In this document: positions 42,586-51,166 of the stretch, piece after piece | Layout of the letters: every line of letters starts with the position of its first letter | Position numbering within the stretch: the first letter of the stretch is position 1 | DNA from: Bauldia sp965232525 | Lineage (GTDB): Bacteria; Pseudomonadota; Alphaproteobacteria; Rhizobiales; Kaistiaceae | Direction of reading: 5' to 3' | Length of the DNA: 64,000 nucleotides | Assembly: GCF_965232525.1 (NCBI RefSeq) | Contig: NZ_OZ246980.1 | Location: 3,038,001-3,102,000 of the forward strand | Made by a program: the position numbers and the translations under genes | The notes under the pieces: generated by a model | Databases searched by the model: none | The model's input: only the letters and a program-made list of their open reading frames with translations | What the model was told of the DNA's origin: nothing

Positions 42586-42617
42586 AGCGGGCCGGGCGTT
42601 ACGCTCGGCCCGCTTTC
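42586..42617 (+). terminator. terminator-like hairpin between binding protein and permease genes
   Basis: Stem AGCGGGCCGGGCG / CGCTCGGCCCGCT (one G-T pair) with loop TTA and a short TTTC tail; likely attenuates read-through so the receptor is made in excess. Confidence 0.7.
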
Positions 42618-42661
42618 GCAAGGGAGGACGTCGTGCCTCACGCGCTCGGGATTCGTTGACG

Positions 42662-43720
42662 ATGAGCAACAGCGTCATCCCCGATTTTGAAGAGCCGCAT
42701 CGCGGCTTCGACCCCCTCCAGTTTGCTGCCAAATACGCGGCGCCGATATTTCTTCTTCTCCTCATTGCCGTTTTCGCGACGCTTCACGAAAACTTTCTGC
42801 ACCCGCTCAACATCTTCAATGTCCTCCGGCAGGTCTCGATCTCGGGCCTGATTGCCATCGGGATGACGTTCGTCATCCTGACGGCGGGGATCGACCTTTC
42901 GGTTGGCTCGCTGATGGCGTTCGCGGGTGTCGTCGGGGCCTACGTCGCCAAGGGCGGTTTGGCCGATCGTTTTGCCATCGGCGAAAGCGCTGACGCGGGA
43001 TATCCCCTGTTCCTTGCTGTTCTCGCGGCGCTCGCCGTTGGGGTGGTCGGCGGACTGATTCAGGGGCTTGTGATTACGCGATTTCGGGTACCGCCCTTTG
43101 TCGCAACCTTGGGCGGGTTGACCTCGTTTCGCGGCGCGCTGCTGTGGTTTGCCGACGGCGGGCCGATCAGCGGCTTCAAGCCGGAGTACACTTGGTGGGG
43201 ACAGGGCCGCGTCCCGGTGCGCTTACCCTTTTCGGATTCAGTCTTGGTTTCCGTTCCGGTCCCGGTGATCATCTTCCTGGCGGCTGCGATCATCGCTATA
43301 TTCGTTCTTAATTACACCCGTTTCGGTCGTTATGTGTATGCCGTCGGCGACAACGCCGCTGCGGCCGCGCTCAACGGCGTTCCGACCCAGCGCATTCTCG
43401 TCTCGGTCTACGTCATCTCCGGCTTCTTCTGCGGGCTTGCGGGGTTCCTCCTGTCGGCGCGGCTGAACTCTGCCGAGGCTGTGGCGGGCATGGGGCTTGA
43501 GCTGACCGTGATCGCCTCGGTGGTCATCGGCGGGACCAGTCTGTTCGGCGGTGTAGGCGGTGTCTTCGGAACCTTGATCGGTGCGCTGCTGCTTGGCGTC
43601 CTGACCAATGGGCTCGTGCTCCTCAACGTCTCGTCCTTCATTCAGCAGGTTATCATCGGGATTATCCTCGTCGCCGCGGTCGCATTCGACCAGTTCGCGG
43701 CGTCGCGACGACCAGGCTGA
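42662..43720 (+). CDS. ribose-type ABC permease without a neighbouring ATPase gene
   Basis: 352 residues from ATG 42662 (MSNSVIPDFEEPHRGFDPLQ). BPD_transp_2 permease with VILTAGIDLSVGSLMAFAGV, GDNAAAAALNGVPTQRILVS and SVVIGGTSLFGGVGGVFGTL. About ten membrane segments. Pairs with the binding protein at 41624. The next gene is acyP, so no ATP-binding subunit is encoded in this locus; the nearest is the half-size ATPase at 8092-8832. Confidence 0.85.
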   Translation: MSNSVIPDFEEPHRGFDPLQFAAKYAAPIFLLLLIAVFATLHENFLHPLNIFNVLRQVSISGLIAIGMTFVILTAGIDLSVGSLMAFAGVVGAYVAKGGLADRFAIGESADAGYPLFLAVLAALAVGVVGGLIQGLVITRFRVPPFVATLGGLTSFRGALLWFADGGPISGFKPEYTWWGQGRVPVRLPFSDSVLVSVPVPVIIFLAAAIIAIFVLNYTRFGRYVYAVGDNAAAAALNGVPTQRILVSVYVISGFFCGLAGFLLSARLNSAEAVAGMGLELTVIASVVIGGTSLFGGVGGVFGTLIGALLLGVLTNGLVLLNVSSFIQQVIIGIILVAAVAFDQFAASRRPG

Positions 43721-43743
43721 CGATCGGTAAGCCAGAGGCGGCG

Positions 43744-44025
43744 ATGGAGCGGCGCACCATCCGAATCATCGTTCACGGTCGGGTTCAGGGAGTCGGCTAC
43801 CGCGCCTGGCTCGCTAAGCGTGCGGCGAGGTTCGGGCTGAACGGCTGGGTCCGTAACCGATCGGACGGGACCGTCGAGGCGGTTCTTTCAGGGCCTGCGC
43901 CGGACGTCGACAACGCCATTGCCGCAAGTCGTCAGGGGCCGCGGGCCGCGGACGTTTCCCGAATCGAAACAGACACCTACGATGAAGTCGTGACGGACGG
44001 GTTCAAGACTCGTCCGACGGTCTGA
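43744..44025 (+). CDS. acyP: acylphosphatase
   Basis: 93 residues; hydrolyses acyl phosphates. The signature HGRVQGVGYRAWLAKRAARF carries the catalytic Arg (GVGYR) and GWVRNRSDGTVEAVLSGP the catalytic Asn. The 3' end overlaps the convergent lipB by 23 bp. Confidence 0.9.
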   Translation: MERRTIRIIVHGRVQGVGYRAWLAKRAARFGLNGWVRNRSDGTVEAVLSGPAPDVDNAIAASRQGPRAADVSRIETDTYDEVVTDGFKTRPTV

Positions 44026-44719
44026 CGGTCTCCCCAAACAGGTCTTCGAAGGTCTGCCGCATGACCCCGTCGACTTCGGGCATGGAGACCGGAATTCCGA
44101 GGTCGGTGAGGCTGGTTACGCCGTGTTGGCGTACACCGCACGGCACGATGCCGGCGAAATGGTCGAGCACAGGATCGACGTTGAGGCTCACGCCGTGGAA
44201 CGTCACCCAGCGGCGTACCCGAACGCCGATAGCCGCGATCTTGTCCTCTCGGCCATCTCCCAACTCGGGTCGCGGAACCCAGACGCCAATGCGGTCCTGG
44301 CGTCGCTCGCCCCTTATGTTGAAGGAAGCAAGAACGCGGATCATCCATTCTTCAAGCGTCCGGACGTATTTCCTCAGATCCCGCTCGCGCCGGGAGAGAT
44401 CAAGCATCACGTAAGCGACCCGCTGACCCGGGCCATGGTAGGTGTACTGGCCGCCGCGGCCTGACCGAAAGACCGGGAAACGCTGTTCATCGAGCAGATC
44501 GGCCGCATCAGCGCTCGTACCGGCCGTGTAGAGGGGCGGATGTTCAAGCAGCCAAACCTGCTCAGGCACCGCGCTCTGACGGATCGCCGCCACCCGATCA
44601 TCCATGACCGACACCGCTTCCGGGTACGCGACGAGTTCATGCGCAATCTTCCACGACACCGGGCTGCCGGCGGATGGTGCCAGCAGATATCCGTCCTTCG
44701 GGGTGGGCTTGGTCAACAT
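44003..44719 (-). CDS. lipB: octanoyl-(acyl carrier protein):protein N-octanoyltransferase
   Basis: First enzyme of lipoate synthesis. 238 residues from ATG 44719 (MLTKPTPKDGYLLAPSAGSP); a TTG at 44812 would give 269 but the added region lacks conservation signals. RGGQYTYHGPGQRVAYVMLD is the LipB signature; the catalytic Lys is in KIAAIGVRVRRWVTFHGVSL and the acyl-accepting Cys in GIVPCGVRQHGVTSL. Convergent with acyP. Confidence 0.9.
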   Translation of the reverse strand: MLTKPTPKDGYLLAPSAGSPVSWKIAHELVAYPEAVSVMDDRVAAIRQSAVPEQVWLLEHPPLYTAGTSADAADLLDEQRFPVFRSGRGGQYTYHGPGQRVAYVMLDLSRRERDLRKYVRTLEEWMIRVLASFNIRGERRQDRIGVWVPRPELGDGREDKIAAIGVRVRRWVTFHGVSLNVDPVLDHFAGIVPCGVRQHGVTSLTDLGIPVSMPEVDGVMRQTFEDLFGETVRPSDES

Positions 44720-44861
44720 ATGCGCATGCCTGTGCCGCGTAGCTCCAACATAGGTATGTCCGGCCGGGAGGCCAATTGCGGCAGTGGCAGGGCTGGTTTG
44801 CGGGCCGGTCAAGTCGCTTGTAAGCGCAAAGGCGATTTGCTAAACGGACCGCGATTTTCAC

Positions 44862-44948
44862 GCGGTCGTGGCGGAATTGGTAGACGCGCAGCGTTGAGGT
44901 CGCTGTGGGGTAAAACCCGTGGAAGTTCGAGTCTTCTCGACCGCACCA
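44862..44948 (+). tRNA. tRNA-Leu (anticodon GAG)
   Basis: Acceptor GCGGTCG pairs with CGACCGC (44938-44944). Anticodon stem CAGCG/CGCTG with loop TTGAGGT places GAG at the anticodon. A variable arm and T-arm with TTCGA are present; A plus CCA are encoded at 44945-44948. 87 nt. Confidence 0.93.
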
Positions 44949-45055
44949 CCTCTTCTTCGTCGGCGTCCAACGAGCGGGTTGGCGCCGTTGTTCTCGTAAA
45001 ACCGCTACATCTGTCACGCTGTTTGCAGTGACCGGGGAAACGACGCAGTGGCGCG

Positions 45056-46468
45056 ATGGTAGACCAGGTGCCCGCGACGAGGCCCGCTGAAAGGGGCGAA
45101 ACGTACCCCGTCAGGAACGATCGCGGCGACATCTCCCTGCAATTTCTGGCGCTGATCCGACCCGCGTTGCGCCGACGCGACAAAGAGCGCCTGACGCAAC
45201 TCATCAAGCCACTCCACGAGGCCGACGTCGGCGACCTGCTCGAGTCGCTCGCCGCCGACGAACGGAGTGAACTCGTCGACCTCCTCGGCGACGATTTCGA
45301 CTACATGGTTCTCACCGAGCTTGATCAGAAGGTGCGTGCGCGTCTCCTGGCCGATCTCGGGCCTCACGCGGTCGCCGATGGTTTGCGCAAGCTCGAGTCG
45401 GACGATGCGGTCGCGGTAATCGACGACCTGCCGCCGGAAGAACAGCGGACTGTCCTTGATCGCATGCCGCTACGCGATCGCATTGCCGTATCGCGAAGCC
45501 TTGCCTACCCGGACGAGACCGCCGGGCGGCTCATGCAGCGGGAATTCGTGGCAGTTCCGCCCTTTTGGGATGTTGGCCGGACCATCGACTACCTGCGCGA
45601 CGATGACGATCTGCCAGATGACTTCTACGAGATCTTTGTCGTTGATACGCGGTTCCACCCGATCGGCACCGTTGCGCTCGACAAGCTGTTGCGACGCAAG
45701 CGTCCAATGGCGATCAACGACATCGCCAATCACAAAGTCCGATCGGTCCGGGCGACGGAAGACCAGGAGGCCGTCGCTCGGCTCTTCGAACGATACAACC
45801 TGCTCAGTGCCCCGGTCATTGACGACGACGGCCGTCTGGTTGGTGTCATCACCATCGACGACGTCGTTGACGTTATCGAGGCTGAAGCGGAGGAGGACAT
45901 CCGCCGGTTGGCCGGTGTCGGCCGGCGCGAGTCATCGGAGGCGATCGTATCGGTGGCTCGGGCGCGAATTCCCTGGTTGCTGGTCAATATCGCCACCGGC
46001 TTTCTCGCGGCCGCTGTGATCGGCCTGTTCGACGGGACGATCGAGCAAATGGTTGCGCTCGCGATTCTGATGCCGATCGTGGCTTCCATGGGCGGTAACG
46101 CCGGAACCCAGGCGATGACCGTCACCGTTCGGGCGATCGCGACCCGTGACATCGGGTCTCAACGCGCACACCGCGTTGTCGGCCGGGAATTGATGGTCGC
46201 CGTCGTCAACGGCAGCGTCGTTGCGGTCTGTGTCGGGGCGGGCGCCGGTCTCTGGTTTCGTGATGCGAGCATCGGCATCGTGATTGCTCTGGCGCTGATC
46301 ATCACGATCTTCGTTGCTGGGCTGGTCGGCTCGTTCATTCCGCTCATCCTCGATCGGCTCAAGATCGACCCGGCAGTGGCGTCGGGGGTCATCCTCACCG
46401 CCATAACGGACGTGACCGGTTTCTTCGTTTTCCTGGCCCTCGCCGGCTTCTGGTTCGGTCTTTTGTGA
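45056..46468 (+). CDS. mgtE: MgtE magnesium transporter
   Basis: 470 residues. N-terminal helical domain (ADVGDLLESLAADERSELVD), two CBS domains (about residues 155-280, with APVIDDDGRLVGVITIDDVV), the connecting helix and a C-terminal five-helix membrane domain containing MPIVASMGGNAGTQAMTVTV with the GGNxG Mg2+-site motif. Normal length. Located after the tRNA-Leu gene. No M-box riboswitch recognised in the upstream 100 bp. Confidence 0.92.
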   Translation: MVDQVPATRPAERGETYPVRNDRGDISLQFLALIRPALRRRDKERLTQLIKPLHEADVGDLLESLAADERSELVDLLGDDFDYMVLTELDQKVRARLLADLGPHAVADGLRKLESDDAVAVIDDLPPEEQRTVLDRMPLRDRIAVSRSLAYPDETAGRLMQREFVAVPPFWDVGRTIDYLRDDDDLPDDFYEIFVVDTRFHPIGTVALDKLLRRKRPMAINDIANHKVRSVRATEDQEAVARLFERYNLLSAPVIDDDGRLVGVITIDDVVDVIEAEAEEDIRRLAGVGRRESSEAIVSVARARIPWLLVNIATGFLAAAVIGLFDGTIEQMVALAILMPIVASMGGNAGTQAMTVTVRAIATRDIGSQRAHRVVGRELMVAVVNGSVVAVCVGAGAGLWFRDASIGIVIALALIITIFVAGLVGSFIPLILDRLKIDPAVASGVILTAITDVTGFFVFLALAGFWFGLL

Positions 46469-46575
46469 GGGGAGACGGGCCCTCGCGCGATGTTTCATCA
46501 GCGTGCAAATCTTTAGTTCGCCAAACCGTTGGCGCCTAATAAAGTCCCGGCGATTCGAGGGCGGGGAGTATTTCG

Positions 46576-47511
46576 GTGAATCCACTCGATGTGGGCGTGG
46601 TTGGCCTTGGCTACTTCGGGTCCCATCACGTTCGCCATCACAACGCTCATCCGGCGGCGCGTCTCGCGGCGGTTGTCGATGCCGATCTCGCTCGCGCGGA
46701 GGCGGTGGCTCGTGAATATGGGACCGATGCGTTCACCGATCATCGGTCGATGATCGGCAAGGTCGATGCGGCTTCGATCGCGGCGCCAACGAGCCTCCAC
46801 GCTTCGGTCGCCGGTGACTTGATCGACGCCGGGATCCACGTGCTGGTCGAGAAACCGCTTGCCGCCGGTTCGACAGCGGCCGCCGATCTCGTGGAGCGGG
46901 CGGCCAAACGGGGCGTTGTGCTCCAGGTCGGCCACATTGAACGCTATGCGCCCGTTTTCGCGGCGCTTCGAGAGCAGGTAGCCAACCCGGTCGCTATCCG
47001 GTGTACCCGGCATGCGACTTGGACGGGGCGGGCCATCGATGCCGATGTGGTGCTCGATTTGATGATCCACGATATCGATCTTGCGCTGACTTTGGCGGCC
47101 GCACCGGTCGTTGCCGTGGCCGCCAGCGGGGTATCGGTGGCGACCAACCTCAACGACATGGCTGAGGCGCGGCTGCAATTCGCCAACGGGGTTGTCGCAA
47201 CGCTGTCAGCGAGCCGGGTGGCCGATATGCCCGAGCGAAGGATCACCGTCGCGGAGCCGGGCCGGCAGCTTACCGCTGACTTGTCGGCGCAGACGCTCAC
47301 GGTGTCGGCAGGCTCCGACGACGGCGTACGTGTCGAGTCGAAATCACTCGATCGGGCTGACAACCTCGCTGCCGAGATCGATGCGTTCGTCACCAGCGTA
47401 ACGACCGGAAGCCCGCCGGTCGTCGACGGTAAGGCCGGCCTCGAGGCGATCGTGGTCGCCGAGCAGATCCTGTCCGAGATCGATCGGACGCGCAGAACAC
47501 GCGTAACGTAG
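46576..47511 (+). CDS. Gfo/Idh/MocA oxidoreductase, possible UDP-GlcNAc 3-dehydrogenase
   Basis: 311 residues from GTG 46576 with GGCGGGGAG upstream. Rossmann start VGVVGLGYFGSHHVRHHNAH, EKPLAAGS near residue 94 and the VLDLMIHDIDLALTLAAAP segment near 160. The next gene, 25 bp away, is a DegT-type aminotransferase. This pairing resembles gnnA-gnnB, which make UDP-2,3-diamino-2,3-dideoxyglucose for the lipid A backbone of many alphaproteobacteria. Other UDP-sugar substrates (WbpB-type) are possible; confidence in GnnA is moderate. Confidence 0.75.
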   Translation: MNPLDVGVVGLGYFGSHHVRHHNAHPAARLAAVVDADLARAEAVAREYGTDAFTDHRSMIGKVDAASIAAPTSLHASVAGDLIDAGIHVLVEKPLAAGSTAAADLVERAAKRGVVLQVGHIERYAPVFAALREQVANPVAIRCTRHATWTGRAIDADVVLDLMIHDIDLALTLAAAPVVAVAASGVSVATNLNDMAEARLQFANGVVATLSASRVADMPERRITVAEPGRQLTADLSAQTLTVSAGSDDGVRVESKSLDRADNLAAEIDAFVTSVTTGSPPVVDGKAGLEAIVVAEQILSEIDRTRRTRVT

Positions 47512-47536
47512 TAGCCTTAGACGGAGTTCGTTTCCC

Positions 47537-48703
47537 ATGGCGTCACCCCAAGCCGTTGCCAATCATCCGCCGGCAAACGACGATCGTGTCGCGTTGTTTG
47601 ACCTGCAGCGCCAGCGGTCCCGTTTGGAAGCTGACATCAAGGCGCGGATGGACGCGGTGCTCAGCCATGGGCAGTTCATTCTCGGGCCGGAGGTCGACGA
47701 GCTTGAAACCGAGCTTGCCGAGTTTGCCGGTGTCGACCACGCGATAGCCGTCTCAAGCGGCCGTGATGCGCTGATGATCGCGCTGATGGCGATGGGCATT
47801 GGCGAGGGGCACGCCGTTTTCGTGCCCGCGTTCACGTTTGCCGCCACCGCCGGCGCGGTGGCCTCGGTTGGCGCGCGCCCGGTGTTTGTCGATGTCGATC
47901 CGGCAACTTTCAACATGGACGCGGCCGACCTTGAGCGGGCGATCGTCGAGGTTCGGGCGGCCGGCGCGGTCGAACCCAAGATCGTCATGCCGGTCGATCT
48001 GTATGGGCTACCGGCGGACTACGTGGCACTTGAAGGTATCGCCGAGCGTCATGGCCTGACGGTGCTTTCCGATGCGGCTCAGAGCTTTGGCAGTGAGAGC
48101 GGCAACAAGCGGGCGGGCGCGATGGCGCCGATTTCGGCAACAAGCTTTTACCCGACCAAGCCTCTTGGCTGCTATGGCGACGGCGGTGCCATTCTCACCA
48201 CCGATGAAGAACTCGCCGACACGGTCCGCATGATCCGTTCGCATGGCCGCCAGGGCACCGGCGATGAAGCGTCGGTGCTCGGCCTGACGGGCCGTCTCGA
48301 TACGCTGCAGGCCGCGGTGCTGCTCGCCAAGCTCTCGGTGTTCACGGACGAACTGGAGCGGCGGCGGGCGATCGCCTCACATTATGACGCGGCGCTCGCG
48401 GACGTGGTTACGGTTCCGACGGTGCCTGAAGGCATGCAGAGCGCCTATGCGCTTTACACGGTCAGGGTGCCGCATCGGGACGCGGTCCGCGACAGACTAA
48501 CCGATGCAGGGATAGGGACAGGTGTCTTCTACCGGTTGGCCCTTCATCATCACCCGGCCTTTCAACAATACGATGGCCGGAGCCTTGCGGTGTCGGAGGC
48601 TTTGACCGGCGAAGTACTCAGCCTGCCGGTCCACCCGGATTTGAGCGACGCGGAGGTCGAGCGGGTCGTGCGGGTTCTCCGCGAAACGACGGCATCCGTC
48701 TGA
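47537..48703 (+). CDS. DegT/DnrJ/EryC1 sugar aminotransferase, possible GnnB
   Basis: 388 residues. PLP-dependent fold with N-terminal VALFDLQRQRSRLEADIKAR, ILGPEVDELETELAEFAGVD, AISSGRDALMIAL (AVSSGRDALMIAL in the sequence), DAAQSFGSESGNKRAGAMAP and PLP-Lys in SFYPTKPLGCYGDGG. This is the second gene of a dehydrogenase-aminotransferase pair, likely converting a 3-keto UDP-sugar to its 3-amino form. Substrate assignment rests on the pairing. Confidence 0.8.
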   Translation: MASPQAVANHPPANDDRVALFDLQRQRSRLEADIKARMDAVLSHGQFILGPEVDELETELAEFAGVDHAIAVSSGRDALMIALMAMGIGEGHAVFVPAFTFAATAGAVASVGARPVFVDVDPATFNMDAADLERAIVEVRAAGAVEPKIVMPVDLYGLPADYVALEGIAERHGLTVLSDAAQSFGSESGNKRAGAMAPISATSFYPTKPLGCYGDGGAILTTDEELADTVRMIRSHGRQGTGDEASVLGLTGRLDTLQAAVLLAKLSVFTDELERRRAIASHYDAALADVVTVPTVPEGMQSAYALYTVRVPHRDAVRDRLTDAGIGTGVFYRLALHHHPAFQQYDGRSLAVSEALTGEVLSLPVHPDLSDAEVERVVRVLRETTASV

Positions 48704-48712
48704 AGCCTCTCT

Positions 48713-48735
48713 GCTGTGACGGCAGTCACAGCTTT
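48713..48735 (+). terminator. hairpin after the aminotransferase gene (also a TGTGA-N6-TCACA dyad)
   Basis: Stem GCTGTGAC/GTCACAGC with loop GGCA and a TTTC tail, 9 bp past the aminotransferase stop. Placement and tail favour a terminator; the sequence also fits a CRP-like dyad. Confidence 0.55.
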
Positions 48736-48831
48736 CGCAATCTGTTTGATGTAGTCGACCGTTCCCTCGAACGGCACCCGATGCCGTCGCGCGTGTTTTC
48801 GAACCAGCAACATTCTGATGGAGAGATCGCA

Positions 48832-48963
48832 GTGAATCCGATTGCGAAAATGAGAGCTTTGGCATCCAAGGTCGAACAGGCCCGCCGGCGCAGGCAAACA
48901 CGGCTTGCCGTCGAAAAGCTGCCGTTTCATCTTCAGAAGGACGTGGGCTGGCGGCGGGAATAA
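48832..48963 (+). CDS. small Arg-rich DUF1127-like protein
   Basis: 43 residues from GTG 48832 after GAGAG (an in-frame ATG at 48781 would give 60). The C-terminal RRRRQTRLAVEKLPFHLQKD and VGWRRE follow the DUF1127 pattern: an Arg-rich helix, L-x-x-L, then D-[IV]-G-x-x-R-x-E. Members of this family bind RNA or act in phosphate/RNA turnover. Low-complexity small size limits confidence. Confidence 0.5.
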   Translation: MNPIAKMRALASKVEQARRRRQTRLAVEKLPFHLQKDVGWRRE

Positions 48964-49280
48964 CCCTGCCGTCCACAGACCGACGATGAAGAGCTTGCGG
49001 TTGATCTCGCTTGTTTCCATCGACCCGGTTCAGCCCGCCCGCGCCTCACGAGAGCGTGGCCGGCTGGTACGGGTGCGAGCGGCTTATGGCACCTGATCCG
49101 CATCGGCATCGCTGAAGCAGCGATGGGTTGATAGCCGCTCGGCGTAACCTCGGCTCGACGGATTGCCGCGTTTGTTTTGAAGCGGATCGCCTTGGAAGGG
49201 TTGCGGAGAGCAGCGAATTCGGCGATTGAAGCGCATCTCCGGATAAATCGCTATACCGCAGCCGTTGAAAGGAAATCGCC
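48964..49280. other. intergenic region before the aldo/keto reductase gene
   Basis: About 317 bp without a supported gene or repeat. The last part holds the AAGGAAATC ribosome site of the reductase. Confidence 0.4.
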
Positions 49281-50111
49281 GTGCTCACCGCGTCTGCTCA
49301 CGGGGCGACCGTTCCCGTCATTGGATTTGGGACCTGGAATATTCAGGGCGACGCCTGCGCGCGGGCGGTGGAAGAAGCCCTGCGGGTCGGCTACCGGCAC
49401 ATCGACACCGCAGCCGGGTATCAGAACGAGGATGCCGTCGGAAGCGCCATAAGGGGATCCGATATTCCCCGAGACGACATCTTCCTGACCACAAAGGTGT
49501 CACCGGACGACTTGGCCGATGCCGATCTGCAGCGTTCAGCCGATCGTAGTCTCGCCCAACTGGGTCTCGATCACGTGGACTTGCTGCTCATCCACTGGCC
49601 AAGCAAGACAATTCCCGTGGCGCATACCATCCGGTCGCTCAACCGTGCCCTCGAGCGCGGAGTGACGCGATTTATTGGCGTCTCCAACTTCACCACCGCG
49701 TTGCTCGAGGAAGCCTGGGCCGCAACCGACACACCGCTGTTGACCAACCAGTGCGAATACCATCCCTACCTCAACCAGGACAAAGTGCTGTCTGCCTGTC
49801 GTGAGAAGGGCATGCTGTTTACGGCTTATTCGCCGCTGGCCCGCGAGGGCGTTCTGGACGATCCGGTCATCAGAGAGATCGCAACACGCCATGGGCGCAC
49901 GCCCGCGCAGATCGTACTGCGATGGGATGTTCAGCAGGATTCGGTCGTCGCTATCCCCAAGAGCAGCCAGCCCGCAAACATCGCGGCCAACTTCGCGGTC
50001 TTCGATTTCAGCCTGACCGACGACGAGATGGCTGCCATCAGCGGCCTGTCGAAATCGCACCATCTGCGGGTCGCCAATCCGGCTGCCGTTGCCCCGGTTT
50101 GGGATGACTGA
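49281..50111 (+). CDS. aldo/keto reductase, 2,5-diketogluconate reductase-like
   Basis: 276 residues from GTG 49281. NADPH-dependent TIM barrel with the catalytic tetrad in VGYRHIDTAAGYQNE (Asp, Tyr), LTTKV (Lys) and LLLIHWPSK (His), and the NADPH motif AIPKSSQPANIAANFAVFDF. The family includes DkgA/DkgB, which reduce diketo sugar acids and small aldehydes. Followed by an SMP-30 lactonase and TRAP genes, supporting a sugar-acid role. Confidence 0.85.
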   Translation: MLTASAHGATVPVIGFGTWNIQGDACARAVEEALRVGYRHIDTAAGYQNEDAVGSAIRGSDIPRDDIFLTTKVSPDDLADADLQRSADRSLAQLGLDHVDLLLIHWPSKTIPVAHTIRSLNRALERGVTRFIGVSNFTTALLEEAWAATDTPLLTNQCEYHPYLNQDKVLSACREKGMLFTAYSPLAREGVLDDPVIREIATRHGRTPAQIVLRWDVQQDSVVAIPKSSQPANIAANFAVFDFSLTDDEMAAISGLSKSHHLRVANPAAVAPVWDD

Positions 50112-50165
50112 TCAGTCGTTTACGAGAACCCGCTGAACCAGCACCTGACTACCGGCAGTGACCCC

Positions 50166-51050
50166 ATGACCACCATCGAATTCACACCGATCAATGACGT
50201 TCGTTGCGAACTGGGCGAGGGACCGGTCTATGACGATCGGCGCAACGCTCTTTGGTATTGCGATATCGTGGGGCGGCGTCTGCATTGTTTCGAACTGGCA
50301 AGCGAGCAGACCCGCCACTGGGACTTCGAAACCGAGGTCGGTTCGCTGGGGCTGGCCGACTCCGGCCGGCTCGTGGTCGCGCTGCGCGATACGGTCGGCT
50401 TGTTCGATCCGGACCAGGAGCACTTCGATGAACTTGCGTCAATCGAGAAAGACAAGCCTGAGACGCGGCTGAACGACGGGAAGGTCGGACCGGACGGTGC
50501 GTTCTGGGTCGGTACGATGGACGATCGGCCGGACCGGCAGCCGATCGGGGCCTTATACCGGGTCGATGCCGGTGGGTACGTCGAACGCAAGGTCACCGAT
50601 GTCACGATCTCGAACGGCCTAGCGTTTTCGCCTGACGGAACGGTGATGTACCACGCGGATTCGCGCGGGCCCTGGATCGATACCTGGGTGTTCGACCCGA
50701 ACACCGGGGCGATCACCGACCGCAAGCGTTTTGCCGAGCCCGGTGATTCGGTGGGTCGCCCGGATGGCGGCGCCACCGACAGCGAAGGCTACTACTGGAG
50801 TGCCGGCGTTTCGGCTGGACGGTTGAACCGGTTTTCGCCCACAGGCGAGTTGGTCGAATCCTATCCGATGCCGGTCGCCGCCCCGACCATGCCTTGCTTT
50901 GGCGGGGAGGGACTCGACAAGGTGTTCGTCACCAGCCTGCGTGTTGGCCGCGATCCAGCCAAGCTCGAAGCCATGCCTCTGACTGGTATCGTTGTCGTTG
51001 GCGATGCTCCGGTTACCGGCTCGCCGGTCAGTCGTTTTCGGGACGCTTGA
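50166..51050 (+). CDS. SMP-30/gluconolactonase-family sugar lactonase
   Basis: 294 residues of six-bladed beta-propeller. Metal-ligand segments are CELGEGPVYDDRRNALWYCD (Glu), TRLNDGKVGPDGAFWVGTMD (Asn), TISNGLAFSPDGTVMYHADS (Asn) and GRPDGGATDSEGYYWSAGVS (Asp), matching the Glu-Asn-Asn-Asp site of SMP-30. Hydrolyses sugar lactones to aldonates. Sits between the reductase and TRAP genes on the same strand; 54 bp after the reductase. Confidence 0.87.
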   Translation: MTTIEFTPINDVRCELGEGPVYDDRRNALWYCDIVGRRLHCFELASEQTRHWDFETEVGSLGLADSGRLVVALRDTVGLFDPDQEHFDELASIEKDKPETRLNDGKVGPDGAFWVGTMDDRPDRQPIGALYRVDAGGYVERKVTDVTISNGLAFSPDGTVMYHADSRGPWIDTWVFDPNTGAITDRKRFAEPGDSVGRPDGGATDSEGYYWSAGVSAGRLNRFSPTGELVESYPMPVAAPTMPCFGGEGLDKVFVTSLRVGRDPAKLEAMPLTGIVVVGDAPVTGSPVSRFRDA

Positions 51051-51166
51051 GCTTCGCTTCACCTTCGACGCCGCCCATGGCAAAACACTTCGCCGTTTCC
51101 AGCACGGCCCATCCGTGACGCGCGCGTTCCGGTGCATGCAGGCTGACCACGAAAGGAAAAAGATTC

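Noticed and set aside
44950..45055. M-box riboswitch upstream of mgtE
   Set aside because: No conserved M-box helices could be recognised in the 107 bp after the tRNA gene.
48713..48732. CRP-type site TGTGA-N6-TCACA
   Set aside because: It lies 9 bp after a stop codon as a tight 8-bp stem with a T-containing tail, so a terminator is the simpler reading; no promoter role is evident.
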